9,098 nt of DNA from Hyphomicrobiales bacterium (GCA_017305815.1 JAFKJZ010000099.1:1-9098), one strand, 5' to 3'; positions 1-7,723 are shown, counted from the first letter of the stretch. The notes: generated by a model from the letters alone, not told the origin. Numbers and translations are program-made.

Positions 1-1490
1 TCATCTGGGGCGATGACATCGGATGGCAGAACGTCTCGGCCTATGGCATGGGGACGATGGGCTACACGACGCCCAATATCGACCGTGTCGGCAATGAGGG
101 TATCCGCTTCGTCGATCACTATGCCCAGCCGAGTTGCACCGCCGGCCGTGCGTCGTTCATCACGGGGCAGTATCCGATCCGATCCGGCATGACGACGGTC
201 GGCCAGCCCGGATCGTCGCTCGGCCTGCAGGCGGCGTCGCCTTGCCTCGCCGAGGTCATGAAGTCGGCCGGCTATCGCACCGGTCAGTTCGGCAAGAACC
301 ATCTCGGCGATCGCAACGAGCATCTGCCGACGGTGCACGGCTTCGACGAGTTCTACGGCAATCTCTACCACCTCAACACGCAGGAAGAATCCGAGCAGCG
401 CGATTACCAGCGCTTCGGCAAGGCGTTCTCCGGCAATATCGAGGACTATGAGAAGCGCTTCGGAACCCGCGGCGTCCTCCATGCCAAGGCTACCACCAAG
501 GACGATCCGACCGAGGATCCCCGCTTTGGCCGCGTCGGAAAGCAGACGATCGAGGATACCGGCCCGCTTACCCAGGAGCGCATGAAGAACTTCGACGCCG
601 GCGAGGTGATTCCGCGGGCGCTCACCTTCATGGGCGCCGCCAAGGACGCGAACGAGCCGTTCTTCGTCTGGCTGAACACGAGCCGCATGCACCTCTACAC
701 GCGCCTCAACGACGAGTGGCGCTACGCGGCGGAGACCATGACGTCGGAGGCCGACATCCATGGCTCGGGCATGCTGCAGCATGACCACGACGTCGGTCTG
801 GTGCTGGACTGGCTCGATAGCCAGGGTCTCGCCGAGGACACGATCGTCTGGTACTCGACGGACAACGGCCCCGAGCATACGTCCTGGCCCTATGGTGGCA
901 CGACGCCGTTCCGGGGCGAGAAGATGACGACCTATGAAGGCGGCGTCCGTGTCCTCTCGATGCTGCGCTGGCCAGCCGAACTGCCGAAGGGCAAGGTCCT
1001 GAACGGCATCCAGGCGCATCAGGACATGTTCACCTCGCTGGCCGCCGCCGCGGGCGTCGATGACGTCAACGCCCAGGTGATGAAAGACAAGAAGCAGTAT
1101 ATCGACGGCGTCAACAACCTGCCCTACTGGAAGGGGGAGAGCGAGACCTCCCAGAGGGATCACATCTTCCACTATTATGAGAGCAAGCTGACGGCGGTCC
1201 GGATGGGGCCGTGGAAGTTCCATTTCTCCACGAAGGAAGACTACTACGCGAACGTCATCCCGAGGACGGTGCCATTGGTCTTCAATATCCGCATGGACCC
1301 GTTCGAGAGCTTCGATTCACCGGATGCCTATGGCCATCTGATGCAGAAGGTCTCCTGGCTGATCCAGCCGATGAATGTCCTGATGCAGGAGCATCTGCAG
1401 ACGCTGGCGGACTATCCGCCGGTACAGGGCGGCACCTCCTTCGACATGTCCAACATCGTCAAGGACTTCATGGCCAAGGGCCACGATTGA
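1..1490 (+). CDS. Arylsulfatase (formylglycine-dependent sulfatase), 5'-truncated by the window edge
   Basis: Hydrolyses sulfate esters, probably in the periplasm, though any signal peptide lies outside the window. The frame is open from base 3, where it reads [10 protein letters not shown]. This is the N-terminal sulfatase strand with the paired metal-binding Asp residues, so the ATG at 48 is internal and only a short N-terminus is missing. The active-site motif is C-T-A-G-R (Cys codon 135-137, Arg 147-149), matching C-x-(P/A)-x-R, whose Cys is converted to formylglycine. The second signature GKNHLG is at 291-308 (GKxHxG), and the metal-site block STDNGPE lies near 855-875 (Asp-Asn at 861-866), followed by a conserved RGEK. 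The protein ends at TGA 1488-1490. About 495 residues are visible, normal for the family. The natural substrate cannot be read from the sequence. The call as a sulfatase is secure; the substrate class is not. Confidence 0.95.
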   Translation, partial: IWGDDIGWQNVSAYGMGTMGYTTPNIDRVGNEGIRFVDHYAQPSCTAGRASFITGQYPIRSGMTTVGQPGSSLGLQAASPCLAEVMKSAGYRTGQFGKNHLGDRNEHLPTVHGFDEFYGNLYHLNTQEESEQRDYQRFGKAFSGNIEDYEKRFGTRGVLHAKATTKDDPTEDPRFGRVGKQTIEDTGPLTQERMKNFDAGEVIPRALTFMGAAKDANEPFFVWLNTSRMHLYTRLNDEWRYAAETMTSEADIHGSGMLQHDHDVGLVLDWLDSQGLAEDTIVWYSTDNGPEHTSWPYGGTTPFRGEKMTTYEGGVRVLSMLRWPAELPKGKVLNGIQAHQDMFTSLAAAAGVDDVNAQVMKDKKQYIDGVNNLPYWKGESETSQRDHIFHYYESKLTAVRMGPWKFHFSTKEDYYANVIPRTVPLVFNIRMDPFESFDSPDAYGHLMQKVSWLIQPMNVLMQEHLQTLADYPPVQGGTSFDMSNIVKDFMAKGHD

Positions 1491-1498
1491 TGCGTCGC

Positions 1499-1529
1499 GG
1501 CCCCCGACCTCGCAACAAGGTTGGGGGCC
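1499..1529. terminator. GC-rich hairpin after the sulfatase, possible terminator
   Basis: A 12-bp stem pairs 1499-1510 with 1518-1529 (GGCCCCCGACCT against AGGTTGGGGGCC, one G-T wobble) around a 7-base loop. It begins 8 bases after the sulfatase stop codon. It lies between convergent genes, so it could serve both strands. There is no T-run on either side, so it is not a classical intrinsic terminator and may instead protect the 3' end of the mRNA. Confidence 0.5.
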
Positions 1530-1613
1530 AAAGCGCATGCCGGCTCTCGTCCAGGTTCCTGTCCGCGCTTCCGGCGGGCAGGTGGGACGTCGGTTGATTG
1601 ACGCAGCGAATGT

Positions 1614-1644
1614 CCCCCGGCCGGGTCGATTTCCGGCCGAGGGG
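1614..1644. terminator. Second GC-rich hairpin between convergent genes
   Basis: An 11-bp stem pairs 1614-1624 with 1633-1644, with a single bulged A at 1640 and loop GTCGATTT. It lies about 80 bases beyond the stop of the minus-strand outer-membrane protein gene and 124 bases beyond the sulfatase stop. No T-run follows on either strand. Its position between two facing stop codons suggests a 3'-end structure, but termination is an inference. Confidence 0.4.
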
Positions 1645-1725
1645 TGCAAGCCGGCTAGATGAAATGGCCGTCGCAGCCGGGATGCGTCCGCGTGGGGGCG
1701 ATGGGCAGTGTTGTTATGCCTGACG

Positions 1726-2520
1726 CTATTTCGGGAACAGGAAGGTGGCGACGAGGCGCGCTCCCCATTCCGGCCCATTCTCGGGCGCGACGGCGTAATA
1801 GCGTCCCATCGCCGCGAGGCTGACGCGCTGGTCGCCGAACTTGAAGATCTTACTGACGCCGAAATTGATCGGAATGGTCCACTCGCCGGACTGCCAGTCG
1901 TAGGTCGATTCGGTATTCAGGATCAGCGACGTCGTATCGGGGAAGGTGTAGTTCAGGAACGGCTGGATGAAGGCCTTGCTGTAGTCGTCGCGGTCGCTCG
2001 GCCCGGCGTAGGACCAGATCTGGTTGGCCAGCACGCCCACGGTCCAGCCATTCATCTGCCGGAGCAGGATCGCCGTCGGACCCGCGCCCCAGACGCCGTT
2101 GCCGAGTTCGCTTTCCGTGGCCGTCGGCCAGAGGAAGGCGGGGCCCGCGCCGAAAACCCAGCCATCTTTCAGGGCCGGCGCGAGGAAGAAGCTCTGCGTC
2201 GTGTCGCCAAGGCCGAAATGGCTGCCATAGCCGGGCGCCAGTTCCCCCTGCTGGATCGTCGGCACGATGGTGCGGACGATGAGGCTCAGATCTTCCGACA
2301 GGGTGACGGGAACGACCGGCTGGAGATTGAGCGTGTACTGGCCCGCGTCGCTCGGCCCGAAGCAGCAGTCATAATTGCCCTGGAACGGCACGCTGATGAG
2401 GTTGGCGATCGGATTGGCGAGCTGCTTGGCGAGTTCGGCATCGTCTTCCGCGCGGGCGGCGCCACCCTGAAGCGCGAAGGCGACGGTCGCCATGAGGGCG
2501 AGCCGGATCGAGCTTGTCAT
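1726..2520 (-). CDS. Outer-membrane beta-barrel-like protein ('neuromedin U'/transporter-like family)
   Basis: Predicted exported protein of 264 residues. The start at 2520 is chosen because AGGGGGAA (2533-2526) sits 5 bases upstream and a textbook signal peptide follows (MTSSIRLALMATVAFALQ, then A-R-A cleavage near residue 24). An ATG at 2577 would add 19 residues ahead of the signal and has no such support. The mature part is a run of alternating amphipathic strands rich in Gly, Trp and Tyr, and the protein ends FLFPK, close to the aromatic C-terminal strand expected of barrels. I recognise the pattern LANPIANLISVPFQ-NYD and the later TESTYDW-W-IPIN segment from a proteobacterial family commonly mislabelled 'neuromedin U' or 'phenol degradation meta'. 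Its substrate is unknown. It faces the sulfatase, so a role in passing sulfate esters or their products is conceivable but unproven. Confidence 0.85.
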   Translation of the reverse strand: MTSSIRLALMATVAFALQGGAARAEDDAELAKQLANPIANLISVPFQGNYDCCFGPSDAGQYTLNLQPVVPVTLSEDLSLIVRTIVPTIQQGELAPGYGSHFGLGDTTQSFFLAPALKDGWVFGAGPAFLWPTATESELGNGVWGAGPTAILLRQMNGWTVGVLANQIWSYAGPSDRDDYSKAFIQPFLNYTFPDTTSLILNTESTYDWQSGEWTIPINFGVSKIFKFGDQRVSLAAMGRYYAVAPENGPEWGARLVATFLFPK

Positions 2521-2525
2521 GCGAA

Positions 2526-2533
2526 TTCCCCCT
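2526..2533 (-). promoter_or_regulatory. Shine-Dalgarno site fixing the outer-membrane protein start
   Basis: The minus strand reads AGGGGGAA, ending 5 bases before the ATG at 2520. It is the main reason for preferring that start over the upstream in-frame ATG at 2577. Confidence 0.7.
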
Positions 2534-3022
2534 GTCGTGCCGGTCCCAACGAGGCCGCTCGACGGGGCCGGGCCCATCGAGATGCGCCGGGTCTTCCTTG
2601 AGTTCGTCTGTCGTGGAAGGAGGGCCGGTCTCCTGCCAGCTTTGGACGTGGCGAGCGAGCCTTGCTTGTGGAGCCGCCGGGCTTCCGTTGCGATTCTGTC
2701 CTCGGCTTGCAGCGCGCAAGCTGCATCGAAGCAAAGGCACCGACTATCGTCCGAGACATATCAGAATCAGCCCCGTTGAGATGCAAGAAGTATGTTCTGC
2801 ATGACTGGGGCGCGTCCAGAAAAAAGCTCCCGGCCCGGCGAAGGCGGACGGCGGAGATAGATCGAATACTGAACTACTTTGGGGGCGGGGGAGGGCATCC
2901 CACGCCAGGCGTCGCGTCTCCCGGAGCGGGACGCCAGTCCTCTATCTGCGACGTGATTCCGGCCGTTGCCCTGTCACCCTCGGGGTGGGCATTCGAGCGC
3001 GTCTGGCTGCGGGCGCGCGAAG

Positions 3023-3083
3023 TCCGTCGGCGCGGCGCGCCTCGGCTGTCGGCGCAGTACGAATCGTCCGCCGGCGCGGCGCG
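3023..3083. repeat. 17-bp imperfect direct repeat, GC-rich
   Basis: TCCGTCGGCGCGGCGCG at 3023-3039 recurs as TCCGCCGGCGCGGCGCG at 3067-3083, 16 of 17 bases identical, with 44 bp between starts. A shorter relative (GTCGGCGCAG) begins near 3048. The low complexity of the motif in GC-rich DNA makes chance or slippage possible. Confidence 0.55.
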
Positions 3084-3085
3084 AC

Positions 3086-3129
3086 ATCCGTCATCGTGCT
3101 GCGGGGCGGATGCCGTCGTGATGACGGGT
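3086..3129 (-). terminator. Hairpin just downstream of the small hypothetical gene
   Basis: Arms 3086-3095 (ATCCGTCATC) and 3120-3129 (GATGACGGGT) pair over 10 bp with one wobble and a 24-base loop. In minus-strand order the structure starts 5 bases after the TGA at 3137-3135. A second, outer pair overlaps it: CGACATCCG at 3082-3090 with CGGATGTCG at 3142-3150. No T-run follows, so this may be a 3' stabilising structure or a Rho-dependent end. Confidence 0.35.
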
Positions 3130-3134
3130 CGCCA

Positions 3135-3338
3135 TCAGCTCCGGATGTCGGGGCAGTCTTGCGCGCTGCGCGTGGAAGCCGGCTTGACGGGTGCCATCAC
3201 GACGGTCCGCTCCGCCGTGGCCCTGGCCTCCTCGGCTGCCATCCTGAGCAGATAGGCGAGGTCGTGCATTTCGTGCTGCCGGGCCAGATGGCTGAGCTCA
3301 TCCGACAGGTCTTCGATGTATCGAGCTACTCTCTGCAT
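3135..3338 (-). CDS. Small helical protein of unknown function (67 aa)
   Basis: The start at 3338 is an ATG with GGGAGG ideally placed 5 bases upstream (3349-3344). A longer frame would need a TTG at 3401 and has no comparable site. Residues 1-45 are predicted to form an amphipathic helix or helical hairpin (MQRVARYIEDLSDELSHLAR, then DLAYLLRMAAEEARATAER). The last 20 residues are Pro/Ser/Asp-rich and look disordered. There is no signal peptide or membrane segment, so it is probably cytosolic. I recall short alphaproteobacterial proteins with the same spacing (YI-DL--EL--LAR------LAYLL-MA--EA), but I know no function for them. It stands alone between a 600-bp gap and the sulfotransferase. Confidence 0.7.
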   Translation of the reverse strand: MQRVARYIEDLSDELSHLARQHEMHDLAYLLRMAAEEARATAERTVVMAPVKPASTRSAQDCPDIRS

Positions 3339-3343
3339 TTCCG

Positions 3344-3349
3344 CCTCCC
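3344..3349 (-). promoter_or_regulatory. Shine-Dalgarno site fixing the small-protein start
   Basis: The minus strand reads GGGAGG, ending 5 bases before the ATG at 3338. It supports the 67-residue form over the TTG-initiated 88-residue form. Confidence 0.75.
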
Positions 3350-3563
3350 AGTCCCAAGCGTGATGCGAAATTCGCGTGAACCGTCTCGGATCAAGGTTCA
3401 ACGGAACAAAAGAAGTGACCGCAGCCGAGGCAGTCAGTTCATTCCCGGGCGCTCCCTTCGCAGAGGTCGCCCACCTATGTGCGATCCCACGTGCGTATCC
3501 GCATTGCCACTGTCCACCTGATCAGTTGACAATTCCGATGCGCAGGAAATCCGCTATTTCGGC

Positions 3564-3582
3564 GGCGCCGGATCTAGGCGCC
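3564..3582 (-). terminator. Short GC hairpin after the sulfotransferase
   Basis: GGCGCC at 3564-3569 and again at 3577-3582 can pair as a 6-bp stem with a 7-base loop, 26 bases past the sulfotransferase stop codon in minus-strand order. The stem is short and no T-run follows, so support for termination is weak. The rest of 3339-3608 shows no gene. Confidence 0.25.
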
Positions 3583-3608
3583 CCGAGATGGACAGGGTCC
3601 CCGCCATG

Positions 3609-4337
3609 TCATCCGGCCAGGGCCTGCTGCATGCATTTCGGCTCTTCCCAGCCGAACATTTCGATTTCGGCCCGGCAGATCCGGCTCACCCGCTGGATCT
3701 GCTCCCGGGACAGGCTCTCGACCGAGCGGCTCTTGACCCGAATGCCTGATTTGTGCCGCGGCAAGTCATCGACCGACAAGGGAAGCCGCAGCCGCTTTGC
3801 GACACCCTCCAATTCGCAGGTGAGCTTGGAATAGTCTAGCACAGTGTCGACAATGATCGAGCCGCTCTCGTCTGCATAGGCTGGAATATTCGACCAGTAC
3901 TGCACGAGCGGATCGCCGTCATTGCTCTCGATCCGATCGAGAAAGTGGTCGAAGGAGATCTCCCGCTTGAGGCGATGCTGGCGCCAGGACCAGAGCGAGA
4001 GCAGGCGATCCCAGGGCTGCCGTTCGATGCTGAACTTGTAGTAGCTCCGCCAGACGTCCTCTCCGACGCTGCGGCGCACTTCCATCGCTTCCGAGTGTTG
4101 GTCTAGCCGAAATCCCGGGCGAACCAGGCGCAAAGCCTTCTTGAACGGGCGTTCGATGGCCGCCAGGCGGGTGACTGGATGAGGCGTGCTGAGAACCGGC
4201 AGGCGGCGGTTTTCGTCGCTGGTGATGACGAGATCCATCTGGCCGAGTAGCGGCGCCAGCCATCCCTCGACCGAAGAGCCCGCGGTCTTTCGCGACTTCA
4301 GGAAAATGAAGCGGTGCTTGTGAGAGATAATGGTCAT
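3609..4337 (-). CDS. Small sulfotransferase-family protein (PAPS-dependent)
   Basis: Predicted 242-residue cytosolic enzyme moving a sulfuryl group from PAPS to an unknown acceptor. The 5'-phosphosulfate loop is visible as KSRKTAGSS (Lys17 to Ser22), directly after the first strand ISHKHRFIFL. The 3'-phosphate site is RQPWDRLLS (Arg106 to Ser114), preceded by QHSEAMEVRR with His81, in the order typical of the Sulfotransfer_2-like group with the pattern H--A---R ... RNPWDR--S-Y. The start at 4337 is preferred because the family usually begins a few residues before I-S-H-K-H. An ATG at 4382 adds 15 residues (MGHFRRSVLELSSIV), and neither start has a good Shine-Dalgarno. The gene is flanked by 200-270 bp of noncoding DNA on both sides, so it is probably transcribed alone. 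The nearby sulfatase suggests sulfate-ester metabolism, but that link rests on proximity only. Confidence 0.85.
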   Translation of the reverse strand: MTIISHKHRFIFLKSRKTAGSSVEGWLAPLLGQMDLVITSDENRRLPVLSTPHPVTRLAAIERPFKKALRLVRPGFRLDQHSEAMEVRRSVGEDVWRSYYKFSIERQPWDRLLSLWSWRQHRLKREISFDHFLDRIESNDGDPLVQYWSNIPAYADESGSIIVDTVLDYSKLTCELEGVAKRLRLPLSVDDLPRHKSGIRVKSRSVESLSREQIQRVSRICRAEIEMFGWEEPKCMQQALAG

Positions 4338-4577
4338 TACGATCGACGAAAGCTCTAGAACGGATCGTCTAAAATGTCCCATGAGACAGAATTGTCGTCA
4401 ATGAAACGACGGATGGATTGGTTTGCTTTTCCCGTATCCGCTGAGTTTCGGCCCGCGAGAATATGCTTGGTGCGGGAGATGTTGTTGCGATGCAGCACTC
4501 TGCCTGCAGGTTCAGGTTGCCTGTCGGCGCTGGTGCGACTGTTCCATGCCGGACCGCCGGCGGTGTGGAGGGGCGCC

Positions 4578-4925
4578 TCAGTCGACCGCGCAGATATCCG
4601 AGCGGACCAGGAAGCGGCGCTCGCGGCCGTTGTCGAGCGAGAACATGCCGCCGCGACCGTCGATCGCGTCGATCGTCAGTTCGGTGTGCTTCCACACCTC
4701 GTATTGCGCAGCGCCGATATAAAAGGGCGTGTCGCCGATCGTGCCGAGCAGCACGTCGCGGTCGCCGATGAGAAAGTCGCCGCGCGGGTAGCACATCGGC
4801 GACGAGCCGTCGCAGCAGCCGCCCGACTGGTGGAACAGCACCGGGCCGTGATCGGCGATGATCTCGTCCAGCAGCTTCTGCGCCGCCGGGGTCGCGGTGA
4901 CGCGGTTTTCCGAACCTTCTGCCAT
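4578..4925 (-). CDS. DUF779 protein associated with aldehyde dehydrogenase
   Basis: A 115-residue soluble protein of the DUF779 family, whose biochemical role is not established. The start at 4925 is supported by GGAGG at 4935-4931, 5 bases upstream. The hallmark is the Cys-rich block FHQSGGCCDGSSPMCY (residues 31-46), with Cys37, Cys38 and Cys45 near His32, followed by GDFLIGDRDVLLG, YEVWKHTELTIDA and a C-terminal SDIC (Cys112). Clustered Cys and His suggest metal binding or redox chemistry, but that is inference. The family recurs next to ExaC/AcoD-type aldehyde dehydrogenases, as here, where it lies 89 bp downstream of the dehydrogenase on the same strand. A strong terminator separates the two, so co-transcription would need read-through or processing. 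Length and motif are complete. Confidence 0.9.
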   Translation of the reverse strand: MAEGSENRVTATPAAQKLLDEIIADHGPVLFHQSGGCCDGSSPMCYPRGDFLIGDRDVLLGTIGDTPFYIGAAQYEVWKHTELTIDAIDGRGGMFSLDNGRERRFLVRSDICAVD

Positions 4926-4930
4926 GATGG

Positions 4931-4935
4931 CCTCC
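4931..4935 (-). promoter_or_regulatory. Shine-Dalgarno site fixing the DUF779 start
   Basis: GGAGG on the minus strand, 5 bases before the ATG at 4925. The in-frame upstream sequence is Arg/Pro-rich shadow of the dehydrogenase gene, so this start is well defined. Confidence 0.75.
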
Positions 4936-4961
4936 GCTACCTTCCGGCCCGATCCCGCAGG

Positions 4962-4994
4962 AAAAATGCACCGCGCGGAGCGCCCGCGCGGTGC
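4962..4994 (-). terminator. Strong intrinsic terminator between aldehyde dehydrogenase and DUF779
   Basis: On the minus strand a perfect 11-bp stem (GCACCGCGCGG, 4994-4984, with CCGCGCGGTGC, 4978-4968) closes a 5-base loop and is followed at once by ATTTTT (4967-4962). It starts 20 bases after the dehydrogenase stop and ends 36 bases before the DUF779 start codon. It is the only structure in the window with both a long GC stem and a T-run. Confidence 0.88.
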
Positions 4995-5014
4995 CAGTCT
5001 GGGGAGGAGCCGTT

Positions 5015-6532
<1,518 letters not shown>

Positions 6533-6582
6533 GCTGACCTCCCTTGGTCGACGCTGAGTGGGCGTCATGGGAGGGAGTTTGC

Positions 6583-6597
6583 CCGGCCCGCGGCCGG
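6583..6597. other. Short perfect hairpin in the aldehyde dehydrogenase leader region
   Basis: CCGGCC at 6583-6588 and GGCCGG at 6592-6597 form a perfect 6-bp stem over loop CGC, about 50 bases before the dehydrogenase start codon. No T-run follows. It could be leader RNA structure, part of the promoter, or a chance GC palindrome. Confidence 0.3.
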
Positions 6598-6610
6598 TGT
6601 CAGCCCTGCC

Positions 6611-6651
6611 GTGTCGCAGGGATCGACGAAACTGTCTCACCCTTGCGACAC
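6611..6651. promoter_or_regulatory. Candidate operator / upstream activating site for the aldehyde dehydrogenase gene
   Basis: GTGTCGCA (6611-6618) and its exact reverse complement TGCGACAC (6644-6651) flank a 25-bp spacer, centres 33 bp apart (about three helical turns). A third half-site, TGTCTCA at 6633-6639, forms with TGCGACA at 6644-6650 a compact dyad TGTCTCA-N4-TGCGACA. The half-sites at 6612 and 6633 start 21 bp apart, two turns. The block lies about 80-120 bp before the dehydrogenase ATG and 34 bp past the regulator stop codon. Fis-type regulators of the AcoR group bind dyads of this general size, so this is the natural target of the adjacent regulator. Assignment to that protein is inference. 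Confidence 0.6.
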
Positions 6652-6684
6652 TGTGCGGCGCAATACCCGGTTGCAGCGCAATAT

Positions 6685-7653
6685 TCAGTGCGGACGTTCG
6701 AGCCCGAGCTTGCCGAGCTTGCGATGCAGGGTGGCGCGCGACACGCCCAGCTGGCGGGCCGCCGCCGTCACATTGCCGCCGGAGCGCTGCAGCGCCCGTT
6801 CGAGGATGGCCCGTTCGGCGTGGCGGAGCTCGTCGCCGAAGCGTGCCTCGCCGGCGACGTCGCCGAGCGGCAGCGGCTGGCCGATCAGCGCTTCGCGATG
6901 GCGATAGTCCTGGCGCGAGGCCCGCGTCGCTCCTACGACGATATCGTCCTTGTCGACGGCGAGCAGGGCGCTTGGCGACCATTCCGGCGTCGGGGCGACG
7001 ACGATGCGGGCGTCTGGGAAGGCGAGGCGGAAATTCTCCGCCTCGATGCGGCGCGTCGCATCGGTCACCGCCATCGCGACCAGATTGGAGAGATCCTCCG
7101 TTTGGTCGTTTCGGCAGGAGGAGACGTCGAGCGCGGCGGCGAGGCGTCCCTCGTGGTCGTAGATCGGCGCGGTGGTGCAGGAGAGCGCCGTGTTGCGGGT
7201 GAAGAAATGCTGCTGGCGATGGATGGTCAGCACGCGCTGCTCGACGAGGCAGGTGCCGATGCCGTTGGTGCCCTCGCTCTCCTCGCTCCAGACGCAGCCG
7301 GTCCAGAGGCCCCAATCCTCGAAGGTCTCGTCGTCGCCGACGGCGCCGCGCCGCTCGACCGGGATGCCGTCGCGATCGGCGAGCAGCACGCAGCAGCCCA
7401 TGCCGCCGACGGCGAAATAGAGGCGGTCGAGGCTCGCCTGCGCCGCCCGAAGCAGGGGCTCCATCCGTTGCCGGACGGCTGTCAGCTCGCGATCGCTCAA
7501 TCGATTGGGGAGGCGCCGCTCGGCCGGGTCGAGCCGGTGCAGGCTGGCTGTTCGCTGCCACGACGCGACCAGCGCCGAGGAAGCCGCCCCCGTTCCTTGT
7601 CGGCGGCCGCCCGCATGTTCCCCATAAGATAGCGAGCCGCGGCCGTTTCGCAA
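6685..7653 (-). CDS. GAF-domain / Fis-type HTH regulator, AcoR-like but lacking the AAA+ domain
   Basis: Transcription regulator expected to control the aldehyde dehydrogenase gene 152 bp downstream. Numbered from a TTG at 7653 (322 residues), the conserved AcoR N-terminus SALVASWQR is at 26-34, and the GAF domain spans about 75-190 with the family hallmark EGTNGIGT (127-134) and [13 protein letters not shown]. The last 45 residues are a Fis-type helix-turn-helix ([20 protein letters not shown]). Full-length AcoR proteins have a central sigma-54-contacting ATPase of about 230 residues. Here there is no Walker A and no GAFTGA, so it should act with another sigma factor. The start is uncertain. 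No ATG precedes SALVASW in this frame; TTG 7653 has AAGGGA 7 bases upstream, and a TTG at 7719 is also possible. In the next frame, ATG 7625 or 7616 opens a natural-looking N-terminus ([12 protein letters not shown]), suggesting a frameshift near 7575-7595. The function as a regulator is secure; the 5' end is not. Confidence 0.85.
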   Translation of the reverse strand: MRNGRGSLSYGEHAGGRRQGTGAASSALVASWQRTASLHRLDPAERRLPNRLSDRELTAVRQRMEPLLRAAQASLDRLYFAVGGMGCCVLLADRDGIPVERRGAVGDDETFEDWGLWTGCVWSEESEGTNGIGTCLVEQRVLTIHRQQHFFTRNTALSCTTAPIYDHEGRLAAALDVSSCRNDQTEDLSNLVAMAVTDATRRIEAENFRLAFPDARIVVAPTPEWSPSALLAVDKDDIVVGATRASRQDYRHREALIGQPLPLGDVAGEARFGDELRHAERAILERALQRSGGNVTAAARQLGVSRATLHRKLGKLGLERPH

Positions 7654-7723
7654 AACCCGTTCCCTTGGCCCGGCCCTGGCCTTTCGCGTGGCTCGCCGCC
7701 ATCGACAATCCGCGCGCAAGAAA

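Larger units (their letters stand above)
2521..3134. other. About 600 bp without a recognisable gene
   Basis: This gap separates the outer-membrane protein gene from the small hypothetical gene, both on the minus strand. Open frames exist on both strands but read as Arg/Ser/Pro/Gly-rich strings without domain-like pattern, good ribosome sites or recognisable motifs. The stretch near 2521-2800 should hold the promoter of the outer-membrane protein, but I could not define convincing -35/-10 boxes. It also contains a G-rich run (2881-2895), a small hairpin at 2914-2934, a 17-base near-identical direct repeat (3023/3067) and a hairpin at 3086-3129. The AT-richer part around 2740-2880 differs from the GC-rich part after 2880. 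Confidence 0.6.

Noticed and set aside
1708..2601. 297-residue plus-strand frame opposite the outer-membrane protein
   Set aside because: Shadow frame: Arg/Glu/Gly-rich without motifs, while the minus strand has a signal peptide, ribosome site and barrel-like strands.
2881..2930. G-quadruplex in the run GGGGGCGGGGGAGGG
   Set aside because: Only three adjacent G-runs; the fourth is more than 30 bases away, so a stable quadruplex is not supported.
2662..3255. 197-residue plus-strand frame in the gene-poor stretch
   Set aside because: No ribosome site, low-complexity Arg/Ser/Ala composition, no recognisable pattern, and it runs into the antisense of the small helical protein.
3526..3560. TTGACA at 3526 as a -35 box
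   Set aside because: No acceptable -10 hexamer lies 16-18 bases downstream, and the direction would run antisense into the sulfotransferase gene.
4553..4564. Perfect palindrome ACCGCCGGCGGT downstream of DUF779
   Set aside because: It has no loop or T-run and is only 12 bp of pure GC-type palindrome, expected by chance in such DNA; not enough for a terminator or operator call.
6533..6684. Sigma-54 promoter expected from an AcoR-type regulator
   Set aside because: No TGGCAC-N5-TTGC-like pair is present on the minus strand, and the regulator lacks the ATPase needed for sigma-54 activation.
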